Shown here piece after piece: positions 1-7,090 of a stretch of DNA of 22,236 bases. A program made the translations under genes and the position numbers. Origin of the DNA: a virus. Below the pieces are notes generated by a model that ran no database searches, was not told where the DNA came from, and was given only the letters and a program-made list of their open reading frames with translations. How positions within the stretch are numbered: position 1 is the first letter of the stretch; the number at the start of each line of letters is the position of its first letter. The DNA is taken from positions 1-22,236 of IMG/VR virus record IMGVR_UViG_3300042398_000651; one strand, 5' to 3'.

Positions 1-320
1 ATTATGGTATTAAACAAGATGAAAAGATATTCAATACCGATATAAGAAAAGTTGGGGTTATTATTAAACAAGCTTATACAACAAATAGATTATTACCAAA
101 AGTTAGTGCTTATTATCGTGTATATGTAAGAGAAGGTCAAACCGAAGTCCAAGTTCAAGATTGGACTCAAATTAATAGAACTCCTAATGAATACTATTTC
201 ATATTTGATACAAGAGATAAAATTCCAAATGAATATTATGTTGATATTAAAGTTGAAAGTAGTGGGGAGGTTAATACGTATAAAAGACAAATAAAGTTCC
301 AAATTGTGAACTATAAATAA
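1..320 (+). CDS. 3' end of an unidentified phage protein (5' truncated)
   Basis: An open frame enters from the left edge (codons in phase from base 3) and ends at TAA 318-320. About 105 residues are visible, ending KFQIVNYK. The sequence alternates hydrophobic and polar residues (for example VSAYYRVYVREGQ and EYYVDIKVES), as expected of a beta-sandwich domain, and has no Cys. It lies on the same strand as, and 27 nt before, the 60-aa and 926-aa proteins, so a virion role (tail, baseplate or fibre) is plausible but only by neighbourhood. I do not recognise the family. The frame starts outside the window, so full length is unknown. Confidence 0.75.
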   Translation, partial: YGIKQDEKIFNTDIRKVGVIIKQAYTTNRLLPKVSAYYRVYVREGQTEVQVQDWTQINRTPNEYYFIFDTRDKIPNEYYVDIKVESSGEVNTYKRQIKFQIVNYK

Positions 321-327
321 TAAGTTA

Positions 328-336
328 ATATTTATA
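328..336 (+). promoter_or_regulatory. Leader motif ATATTTATA upstream of the 60-aa gene
   Basis: ATATTTATA lies 11 nt before the ATG at 348 and runs into AATAAAAAATT. The core extends to the palindrome TATTTATAAATA (329-340), which contains the T4 late-promoter consensus TATAAATA at 333-340. The same motif precedes many minus-strand genes here at similar spacing, so a phage promoter or other leader signal is likely. Confidence 0.5.
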
Positions 337-347
337 AATAAAAAATT

Positions 348-530
348 ATGGCAGATTATTTTTATCCAACAGGTACTAGTGCCAACACTGAAGTTATCAT
401 ATGTGAAATTTGTAGTGGGTCAACACAAGAAATAATTCCCCCTCATCCAATTTGGACTGATGGACAAAATAATGTTGTCATCCAATTAAATGCTATAACA
501 TTGGGCGGAATAAATGGTTTAAATTCTTAA
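348..530 (+). CDS. 60-aa protein matching the C-terminal domain of the following 926-aa protein
   Basis: This is a short complete protein whose whole length resembles the last ~60 residues of the next gene. The shared segments are TExxICxxC (Cys19 and Cys22 here), PPHPxWTxG and the tail xxVxQLNAITLGGxNGLN, of which QLNAITLGG is identical. It reads as a stand-alone copy of that terminal domain. The leader motif lies 11 nt upstream, and the 926-aa gene begins 10 nt after this stop, so the two are probably co-transcribed. The CxxC could bind metal. A role as a small structural or capping subunit is inference. The near-identical tail and good start make a chance ORF unlikely. Confidence 0.85.
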   Translation: MADYFYPTGTSANTEVIICEICSGSTQEIIPPHPIWTDGQNNVVIQLNAITLGGINGLNS

Positions 531-540
531 AAAAATATAT

Positions 541-3321
541 ATGGCAGTTTATCAAGTAAGTATTGTTGATTGTGGTTGTAATCCAAATAGTGAAGGTTGT
601 AAGTCCCTTGGAATTGTAGTTGAAGATAACTCAAATCAACTTGTTGTTGGTAATGTTTATTCATTTAGCGGAAGAGTTGAATTTGGTTGTTATGTTGTTC
701 AAGGTTTAAAGTTAACGATTGAATCACCTAATACTATTATAATAAATTCATACGGACCAGAAAATCCATCTGGCTGTACAGATTGTATAACAGATATTAG
801 TGATTATTTAGAATTTATATCTTGTGATAGAAATTATGAATTTATAATACCTAAAACTCAAATTTCACCAATACCAGCAATAGATGATATTCTATTTATT
901 GATTTATACTTCTCAACTGAAAGTGGATTACAACAATTCAGTAGTTGTTTTACATTCATAGGGCTAACTTCAACGATTCCTGATAATGATGTATTTGTAT
1001 CTAGTGCTAGTACTGTTTTTGCGGATTGCGAAACTTGTACTCAAAATTCGCCATTAATATATTCAGTTAGTGAATGTATAGGGGGTAATATATATTATAT
1101 GATATTACAATCATCAGGACTTGAAAATCATTTAATAACATTTACTGATTTGGTCGGATTAACACAATATTGTGGAATTGTTCAAAGTTTAACATCCGTG
1201 CCAACAACTGGAGTTTTTATTAATGATTTAGGTGTTTATGATGAAGAACTAGGTATTGATTGTGATTATTGTAATGGACTTGTTAATGAAAAAAAGAAAC
1301 TTGTTAATTGTTTAGGTGGACTTGACCAAATTGTTTGGGCTTCAGTTTTATTTGAACCCGGTAACTCAACACATTTATCACTTGGTGATGGATGTTATGA
1401 AATTAGTCCAGATGTTGTTCCATCAGGAGAAACAATTACAATTAATGAACTTGCAAATTATGACCCACAAGAAGATTGTGAAGATTGTTTGGAATGTTAT
1501 GGTGTAATATATGATTATATCACTTGTGAACAATTTGAGACTTGTAGTCCTATCAATTTGATTGACACTTCCTCAAATAGTCTTTCTAGTGGTAGAAATT
1601 TTAAAATTGATAGTTTTGACTTCGCCTTTATTCCCTTTGCGGGTTCTAATCAAATTGCCAAAGTAGATTTAAATTCACAAACAATTGTTGAACAATCAGG
1701 CGCTGTTTTAACATCACCTTTAAGTTTAGATATTGATGATAATAATCTAGTGATTTGTGTTACGAACTCTGGTACATTTTTACCAACAATTTATGATGTT
1801 ACTTTTTTTGATTACAATAATTTGTCATTATCATCAAATTTAATCATAAGCGGTGCAGTTCCTAATAATGTATATTATAATACAAATGATGGGTATTTTT
1901 ATGTTACAACTTCAAGTATAGGTGGTGTTTCATCAATTTACGTATATAGTGGATTGTCTTACAACACAATGGGGTTAGTCACTAGTTTTGGTTCAATTAG
2001 TCAAAATTATGGTGAAATTATTCAAATTGGTAGTTTAATTTATGTTATAAATCAAAATGCAAATAGTATTGATATTTATAATGATTTTAGCGGGGGTCTT
2101 GGATTAAATACTTCAGTCCCATTACCAACCACCCCTTATTCATTTACGTTTAACTCAAGTAATAATATTTTATACATCTCAACAAATACAAATTATTATA
2201 TTAAACTAGATGTTGCAACAAATTTATATAGTATAATAACTTATAATTCTTGTTCTAGTGTTAATTTAAAAATTAAATTTAATTCAAGTAATAATAGACT
2301 ATATATTACAGATCCAAATTGTGATTATATTTTTGAATTTAATACTACGACAGATACATTATTAAAAACATATAATAATTTAAATAGTAATGGTATAAAC
2401 CAAGTTTATGGAATTGATATTGATACTTCAGGGAATACTTGGTTTAGTTCTTACGATGATTTATTCCAATTAGGATGTAATAATGATTTTATAATAGGTC
2501 AAACAACATCAAATGAATATTTATCAGCTAGCACAGTATTTTTTAATTACCAATTAAGTGCCTGTTGTGTAATTACAACTGTTACAAGTATAACTAACAT
2601 TAGTTTTTTGAATATAACTGAAAATATCAGTATGTTACATTTTGAGGATTGTCAAACTTGTACAGGTTCAACTCAAGATGTATTCTATTGCGTAGAATGT
2701 GTAACAGGTGTTGAAGGAGTATTATTAGCCCCACAAGGTTCATATTCTGCCGGTCAATTTGTACGTTCACAATTTGGTAATTCTGATTGGTTATGTTTTG
2801 AAATTGTAGAACCCTATAGTGGTCAAACAAGTAATCCAATATCATTTGTTACATCAGGTTCAAGTTTTAATACTTGTGAACAATGTGAATCTGGAGCAAC
2901 ATTAGGTTTAACATTAGTCAATTGTGACACATTACAACCATCACGATTTAATGTTACCTTAAATGAATGGTTTGAAATCACTGGATTCCCATCACAATTA
3001 CCAAATTCAGTTGTTAGCGATATTAATGGAGTTTGTTATCAAGTTACAAACTCTTGTCCAATAGATAATGTACATCCATCATTTAACCCTCAAAATTTCT
3101 ACTTAAACCAACTATTTTGTAGAGTAGGTAATCGACCAAGTATATTACCAACTATTTCAGCAGGAACAGAAGCAACAATTTGTAGTGTTTGTTGGGATGG
3201 TACTGGATATACCGCAACAATAATTCACCCACCACATCCAACTTGGACTAATGGTAGTGGTCAAGCAGTAGTACAACTAAACGCAATAACATTAGGTGGT
3301 CCTAATGGTTTAAACAATTAA
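541..3321 (+). CDS. 926-aa Cys-rich repeat protein with central beta-propeller-like region; probable virion surface or tail protein
   Basis: The protein is built from roughly 75-residue modules, each ending in CxxC: C79/C82, C163/C166, C241/C244, C313/C316, then after a central insertion C704/C707, C779/C782 and C881/C884. Typical module ends are DCETC, DCDYC, DCEDC and DCQTC. Residues ~350-645 differ: they are Asn/Ser-rich with recurring NNxLYIS- or NNRLYIT-type strands (IYVINQNANSIDIYN, NSSNNILYIS, NSSNNRLYIT, GNTWFSS), the pattern of NHL/YVTN-type beta-propeller blades. The last ~60 residues match the 60-aa protein upstream. There is no signal peptide or membrane segment. Large size, Thr/Ser/Asn/Gly richness and repeats suggest an exposed virion part such as a fibre, whisker or decoration protein. 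This is inference; I do not recognise a T4 homologue. Confidence 0.88.
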   Translation: MAVYQVSIVDCGCNPNSEGCKSLGIVVEDNSNQLVVGNVYSFSGRVEFGCYVVQGLKLTIESPNTIIINSYGPENPSGCTDCITDISDYLEFISCDRNYEFIIPKTQISPIPAIDDILFIDLYFSTESGLQQFSSCFTFIGLTSTIPDNDVFVSSASTVFADCETCTQNSPLIYSVSECIGGNIYYMILQSSGLENHLITFTDLVGLTQYCGIVQSLTSVPTTGVFINDLGVYDEELGIDCDYCNGLVNEKKKLVNCLGGLDQIVWASVLFEPGNSTHLSLGDGCYEISPDVVPSGETITINELANYDPQEDCEDCLECYGVIYDYITCEQFETCSPINLIDTSSNSLSSGRNFKIDSFDFAFIPFAGSNQIAKVDLNSQTIVEQSGAVLTSPLSLDIDDNNLVICVTNSGTFLPTIYDVTFFDYNNLSLSSNLIISGAVPNNVYYNTNDGYFYVTTSSIGGVSSIYVYSGLSYNTMGLVTSFGSISQNYGEIIQIGSLIYVINQNANSIDIYNDFSGGLGLNTSVPLPTTPYSFTFNSSNNILYISTNTNYYIKLDVATNLYSIITYNSCSSVNLKIKFNSSNNRLYITDPNCDYIFEFNTTTDTLLKTYNNLNSNGINQVYGIDIDTSGNTWFSSYDDLFQLGCNNDFIIGQTTSNEYLSASTVFFNYQLSACCVITTVTSITNISFLNITENISMLHFEDCQTCTGSTQDVFYCVECVTGVEGVLLAPQGSYSAGQFVRSQFGNSDWLCFEIVEPYSGQTSNPISFVTSGSSFNTCEQCESGATLGLTLVNCDTLQPSRFNVTLNEWFEITGFPSQLPNSVVSDINGVCYQVTNSCPIDNVHPSFNPQNFYLNQLFCRVGNRPSILPTISAGTEATICSVCWDGTGYTATIIHPPHPTWTNGSGQAVVQLNAITLGGPNGLNN

Positions 3322-3326
3322 ATTAT

Positions 3327-3797
3327 ATGAGAATCACAGAATCACAACTTAACAATCTAGTTAAAAAAATAGTTAACGAAAAAGATTATGGAAAAGTACA
3401 AAACTATATGTTTTTTAGTAATCTTGAACAAATGATAAGACAAGCACAATTGTTATTAGAATTAGACCCAATGCAAGTTGAAAAAATACTTCAAGGTGGT
3501 CACGATTGGGCTGATGACCATATTGCAACGGCAAAAGAAAACTTAGACCAAGTATTTGACTTCCTAATGAACGAAACTCAATATGCTGATGAATTCTATG
3601 ATGAAGAAGAAGATATGGTTATGATGGAAGGAAAAAAGAAAACTGGTACAAAACTATGTTCAAGAGGTAAATCTGCAGCCAAATCAAAATTTAAAGTCTA
3701 TCCTAGTGCTTACGCGAATGCGTTTGCCGTACAAGTTTGCAAAGGAAGATTCAAAGGTTTAGATGGAAAAAAACGTTGTTCACCACCTTATTGTTAA
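3327..3797 (+). CDS. 156-aa protein with KLCSRGKxAAKxKFKVYPSAYAN-type basic C-terminal domain
   Basis: The gene starts 5 nt after the preceding stop and ends just before a strong terminator, so it closes the plus-strand unit. Residues 1-18 (MRITESQLNNLVKKIVNE) are helical and end in VNE, resembling the trimmed N-terminal segments of other proteins here. Residues ~20-100 are helical and acidic. The C-terminal ~50 residues are basic with paired Cys: KLCSRGKSAAKSKFKVYPSA, then YANAFAVQVCKG and a CSPPYC end. I recall similar KLCxRGKxAAKxKFKVYPSAYAN tails in marine T4-like phage proteins of unknown function. A nucleic-acid or metal-binding tail is possible. Packaging in the virion is inference. 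Confidence 0.85.
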   Translation: MRITESQLNNLVKKIVNEKDYGKVQNYMFFSNLEQMIRQAQLLLELDPMQVEKILQGGHDWADDHIATAKENLDQVFDFLMNETQYADEFYDEEEDMVMMEGKKKTGTKLCSRGKSAAKSKFKVYPSAYANAFAVQVCKGRFKGLDGKKRCSPPYC

Positions 3798-3815
3798 TCA
3801 CTATTTTTTTCATAT

Positions 3816-3848
3816 AAAAAAGGTAGAAAAATATTTCTACCTTTTTTT
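3816..3848 (+). terminator. Rho-independent terminator after the plus-strand structural unit
   Basis: A perfect 14-bp stem pairs 3816-3829 (core AAGGTAGAAA) with 3834-3847 (core TTTCTACCTT) around a 4-nt loop. The right arm ends in a run of T to 3848. It lies 18 nt after the stop at 3797. The T-run overlaps the -33 element of the next promoter. Confidence 0.88.
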
Positions 3849-3877
3849 GTTTTAATAAGAAAACCTTTTTATCTTTG
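3846..3877 (+). promoter_or_regulatory. Bacteroidota-type host promoter (TTTG, 20-nt gap, TATCTTTG)
   Basis: TTTG at 3846-3849 and TATCTTTG at 3870-3877 match the Bacteroidota housekeeping consensus (-33 TTTG, about 19-21 nt, -7 TAnnTTTG). The start codon follows at 3902, giving a leader of about 15-20 nt. Unlike its neighbours, this gene lacks the ATATTTATA leader motif. This suggests transcription by unmodified host RNA polymerase, possibly early in infection. Confidence 0.7.
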
Positions 3878-3901
3878 TGATGAATCAAAAAATAACATCT
3901 T

Positions 3902-4324
3902 ATGAAAAAATTTATAAAAAGGTTTTTAAAACGTAGTTACGTTAAGTGGGTTCTTTTCAATAGAAAAATGAATAACCCAGATTATAACAAAGTATCCGAG
4001 ACTCAGAAAAAATGTATGTCAATTGCACGACTATTGATTTTACATCCAGATTCTAGTTTTAGACTTAGTTTTTTGAGTAAAAAAAGATATATTAAAAATA
4101 AAACTTTGGGTTTATTTTTAATTTTGGATGGAAAACTATTGAGTATAACAAATCACGTTCATCATCATGATATTGTTATAAGTGATATGAATTATGATAG
4201 GTTTACCAAAATGTATGATGAAAAAGTGGAAGAAATACGTAAAAAAGATGAAGACGAAGTTATGTCTCAAATTGTTCACGGATTAGATATAATACTTGAT
4301 AAGATAAAAAATAAAATGGGGTAA
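3902..4324 (+). CDS. Hypothetical 140-aa basic protein with its own host-type promoter
   Basis: The protein begins with a Lys/Arg-rich helix (MKKFIKRFLKRSYVKW), has a hydrophobic strand pair around residues 66-85 (LGLFLILDGKLLSIT), a His cluster (HVHHHD), and a charged C-terminal helix (DEKVEEIRKKDEDEVMSQ). I do not recognise the family. It is isolated: the upstream terminator separates it from the structural genes, a Bacteroidota-type promoter precedes it, and a hairpin overlaps its stop. That arrangement suits a separately expressed, perhaps early or host-interaction gene; function unknown. Confidence 0.78.
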   Translation: MKKFIKRFLKRSYVKWVLFNRKMNNPDYNKVSETQKKCMSIARLLILHPDSSFRLSFLSKKRYIKNKTLGLFLILDGKLLSITNHVHHHDIVISDMNYDRFTKMYDEKVEEIRKKDEDEVMSQIVHGLDIILDKIKNKMG

Positions 4325-4339
4325 ATCCCCATTTTATTT
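4309..4339. terminator. Hairpin between convergent genes, probably a bidirectional terminator
   Basis: A 13-bp perfect stem (AAATAAAATGGGG, 4309-4321, with CCCCATTTTATTT, 4327-4339) has a 5-nt loop containing the TAA stop of the plus-strand gene. It lies between the plus-strand gene and the convergent minus-strand genes and is A/T-rich on both flanks. Confidence 0.75.
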
Positions 4340-4357
4340 GAGTAAATCTATTTATTT

Positions 4358-4429
4358 TTAATTAGGTGAATCATAGGTTTTTTTTCTACGTTTTTGGGTA
4401 TATACGGATTTCTTTTTAGAGTCACTCAT
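4358..4429 (-). CDS. 23-aa micro-ORF resembling the C-terminal motif of the 296-aa protein
   Basis: The ORF reads MSDSKKKSVYTQKRRKKTYD then SPN. Within residues 260-279 of the 296-aa protein the aligned sequence is MSDSEKKSACAQKRRAEKKD, so MSDS, KKS and QKRR are shared. It starts 4 nt after the stop of the 511-aa gene, in a different frame, and ends before the convergent hairpin. The similarity argues against chance, but it could be either a tiny translated protein or the remnant of a duplicated tail. Very basic; nucleic-acid contact is possible. Confidence 0.5.
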   Translation of the reverse strand: MSDSKKKSVYTQKRRKKTYDSPN

Positions 4430-4433
4430 ATTA

Positions 4434-5969
4434 TTATTTTTTATCTAAATACTGATAAACATCACTATCATAATCTCTTGTATAGTTGTCTCTCATTCTT
4501 GAAACTTTATTTTGTTTATTATTAAGTCTTCCAAGTTTAATAACATCCCAAACTCCACCTATAAAATACTTAATTGACCCCAATACTTTAGTAAAATAAC
4601 TTGGTTGACTAGTAACTGAACAATATTTTTTCTCAAGTAAAAATTCATCATCAAAATCAATTGCTGTTGTAATACCATTATCAAAAAATCTTAATGGTTT
4701 TTTTACTTCTTTTTGAACTGGTAACGCTGTTCTAGATTCATAACCACTAGTCCATACATATCCTAGCTTATTAAAGGCGTCTTTTCCTTCTTTTTCTAGT
4801 TTGTTTCGTAAATAATACATATATCTACCACCTAAAGTTTTACCCTTTTCACCCCAAGCACTAAATGATGGGGATGGTAATAAACCAGTATCATCAACTA
4901 CTAAATTCCAAACTTTAGATAAATCATATGTTGAGTCAGAAGAATCGGATGTTTTTACATTATATTTTTTACCTATTTCAGGATAGAATTCATAAATATA
5001 AGTTCTAAATCCATTAGCACTATAGGAAGTTTCAAAAGGTGGATAATCAACCCAATTATTTTTTATAAAATCATCGGTATTAGTCATTACCGATTGTATC
5101 CACCATTCCCTATTTTTTGAGTTTGAAACTTCCACTTCGTTTTCCCAATTAGGAAAATCTTTTTTTCTCCAATAAACACCATTCTTATCTTTAAAATAAT
5201 AAGAATCAAAATCTGTACTACTAACCTTTTTAGGGTCACAAACAAAATAATTACCAATATGACCACTACTACCAACTAATGTATTACTATATCCCATATC
5301 TTTCCCTCCATAAGTTTTAGCTCCAATTAACGAAGCAGCATCTTTTATCATTGATAAAAATTCAGCACCATAACATTCCGTAAAATGAACTTCACTTGAT
5401 GGGGATTCTACTAGGTCTTTTAAACCTTCAAGCCAATAAGTTTTAAATGCAAAATCACCGCCATTGGGTTCACTTCCAGTATATTCCACAGGATAAAATA
5501 AAACACCTGGACTTCCATGACTACCAACAACAATCTTTTTAAATTTTTTATTCATTGATTTTAAAATACTGATAACACCTTCAAATTCTTCATAATTTTT
5601 AACTATTGTTGTCATATAAGATGGTGCGAAATATACAGCAGTTTCGTACTCAGATTCACTTCCAGGAATTGAAATATATAGAGTATCCGTAAGTATTTGA
5701 AATACTTTTGGTGTTTTAATAAATTTTAATCCCCCATTTTCTGTTTCAATATAAGCACCTTTCAAAGTCACCATTCGTATATTTGAAGGTGTAGCTTCCT
5801 TAGTATTCCAATCATATTGGTATTTCATATTATTTGATGGTTCTTTTTTTTCAAATTCCCAATCAGCCCCAGGGTCATCTGTAATTTTTTGTTCAGTTAA
5901 TACACCATATAATCTTTTGATATACTCTTTTTCGTTTTCTAAAATAATTAATTTTTTTTTCATCTTCAT
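4434..5969 (-). CDS. 511-aa probable head-packaged protein with a His/Cys clan-CD-like motif
   Basis: Residues 1-26 form a charged helical leader (ENEKEYIKRLYG) ending in LTE (24-26), compatible with T4-type prohead protease cleavage. Residues ~85-240 hold alternating strands and helices. KKIVVGSHGSPG puts His151 after a hydrophobic strand, and VHFTECYGAEF puts Cys199 after another, followed by IGAKTYGG. Strand-H-G and strand-C-[YG] is the arrangement of clan CD (caspase-fold) domains and resembles DUF4347, which has SHGSPG and a later YGC. A peptidase or a degenerate caspase-fold domain is inferred, not shown. The C-terminal ~250 residues are unrecognised. The start overlaps the 296-aa gene's stop by 4 nt (ATGA), implying translational coupling. 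Confidence 0.82.
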   Translation of the reverse strand: MKMKKKLIILENEKEYIKRLYGVLTEQKITDDPGADWEFEKKEPSNNMKYQYDWNTKEATPSNIRMVTLKGAYIETENGGLKFIKTPKVFQILTDTLYISIPGSESEYETAVYFAPSYMTTIVKNYEEFEGVISILKSMNKKFKKIVVGSHGSPGVLFYPVEYTGSEPNGGDFAFKTYWLEGLKDLVESPSSEVHFTECYGAEFLSMIKDAASLIGAKTYGGKDMGYSNTLVGSSGHIGNYFVCDPKKVSSTDFDSYYFKDKNGVYWRKKDFPNWENEVEVSNSKNREWWIQSVMTNTDDFIKNNWVDYPPFETSYSANGFRTYIYEFYPEIGKKYNVKTSDSSDSTYDLSKVWNLVVDDTGLLPSPSFSAWGEKGKTLGGRYMYYLRNKLEKEGKDAFNKLGYVWTSGYESRTALPVQKEVKKPLRFFDNGITTAIDFDDEFLLEKKYCSVTSQPSYFTKVLGSIKYFIGGVWDVIKLGRLNNKQNKVSRMRDNYTRDYDSDVYQYLDKK

Positions 5970-6856
5970 TTAGGTTTATAAGAAGTCATTGTTGGTTTAT
6001 TTCCTGTCCCAATTTTGGGGTCTTTCTTTTCAGCCCTACGTTTCTGAGCGCAAGCCGATTTTTTCTCAGAATCTGACATCTTACCAGCAACACCTGCCGC
6101 CCTACATTTAGGGTAGCTCTTGGTATCAGCCTCACTCCTTCCACAAGGAGGATGTTTACCATCAACCTTTCTACAGATATTAACCCAAGGTCCTTTCGGT
6201 TGTGATGACCCCTTGGGTTTTTTCTTTGTCCCAAACCATACCGCCAAATCTTCAGTAATTATTGGAGCTTCTTCATACCCCCATTCATTAATAGTGTGAA
6301 CATAATGTTTATCTATTTTATAACTTCCATCCTTCCCTTTTTCCCACATTCCTACAGTTCTTCTTATATTATCTTTGGTTGTTGATTTAACTTTAATTTT
6401 ATTTGCTTCAGTATCAACAAAATCTGAAAATGGTTGCAATTCAGGGTTCTTCCATTTTTTCATTCCAATTTCAATTGGTGCATTATATACACCACCATAT
6501 CCAAATGTTGCCTCATTTATTTTTTTTGATTTACCCTTCGGATAGGGGTTAATTACGTCACCCTCGTCATCATTTTGTATTGGATGATTCTTGGCATAGA
6601 TTGAAGTTTTTTTTGCCTTAGATTCAATTTTTTTGATATCTTTCTTGGGTATATCCATTTTCCCATCATAACTATCTGTAGCCAATTGTTGACTATAATA
6701 CTTTGATACTGAGTCTTGATATGCTCCCAATTCTGATTTTTTAAATATTCTCTTTCCTGGTCTTAATGGAGCAACAAATGAACCTCTTGAACCTGATTCA
6801 CTTGTTGCTTCTTTTATTATTTCAGATTTGATTTTATCAACAATATACCTTATCAT
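5966..6856 (-). CDS. 296-aa probable head protein with two prohead-protease-like sites and a Cys/Lys C-terminal motif
   Basis: The N-terminus ends in IKE (14-16) followed by ATSESGSRGSF, closely echoing the capsid maturation site (INE, then ATSDGSSGSF). A second site INE (113-115) precedes ATFGYGG. Both are followed by similar sequence (APxxxG...ELxxFxDxV), so residues 14-50 and 113-148 look like a duplicated module. The C-terminal 75 residues carry WVNICRK, HPPCGRS, SYPKCR and MSDSEKKSACAQKRR, a Cys/basic motif I recall from other marine phage proteins of unknown function. The gene is coupled to the downstream 511-aa gene by ATGA and is divergent from the plus-strand 69-aa gene. Its role as an internal, processed head protein is inference. 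Confidence 0.85.
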   Translation of the reverse strand: MIRYIVDKIKSEIIKEATSESGSRGSFVAPLRPGKRIFKKSELGAYQDSVSKYYSQQLATDSYDGKMDIPKKDIKKIESKAKKTSIYAKNHPIQNDDEGDVINPYPKGKSKKINEATFGYGGVYNAPIEIGMKKWKNPELQPFSDFVDTEANKIKVKSTTKDNIRRTVGMWEKGKDGSYKIDKHYVHTINEWGYEEAPIITEDLAVWFGTKKKPKGSSQPKGPWVNICRKVDGKHPPCGRSEADTKSYPKCRAAGVAGKMSDSEKKSACAQKRRAEKKDPKIGTGNKPTMTSYKPK

Positions 6857-6876
6857 TATCTTATAAAATTAATATT

Positions 6877-7086
6877 ATGGAAGAAAAAGAATTATTTGGT
6901 AATTTATTTAATATAATACCTCTTCACAATGAAGAACATTTGGAAACTATTCTAACCACAATTGATAAAGAACAATCTCTTTTCTTTATCGTCCAAGCTG
7001 TTAAACACGCCTATCATCAAGGTGTTTATTCAATTGGTGAAGCCGAAGTAATCTCAAAATGTATTAGAGTTTTGAGTAAAGAGTAG
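6877..7086 (+). CDS. Hypothetical 69-aa helical protein
   Basis: A small plus-strand gene sits between two minus-strand genes. It starts 20 nt from the divergent start at 6856 and ends 4 nt before the convergent stop at 7091. It is mostly helical with no Cys-based motif: EEHLETILTTIDKEQSLFF, then VKHAYHQGVYSIGEAEVISK. The coherent amphipathic helices and the clean fit between neighbours support a real gene. No leader motif, promoter or terminator is visible around it. I do not assign a function. Confidence 0.72.
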   Translation: MEEKELFGNLFNIIPLHNEEHLETILTTIDKEQSLFFIVQAVKHAYHQGVYSIGEAEVISKCIRVLSKE

Positions 7087-7090
7087 TTTG

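Noticed and set aside
4358-4436. Micro-ORF as a frameshifted extension of the 511-aa gene
   Set aside because: It is in a different frame, begins with its own ATG after the stop, and no slippery sequence is evident at the junction.
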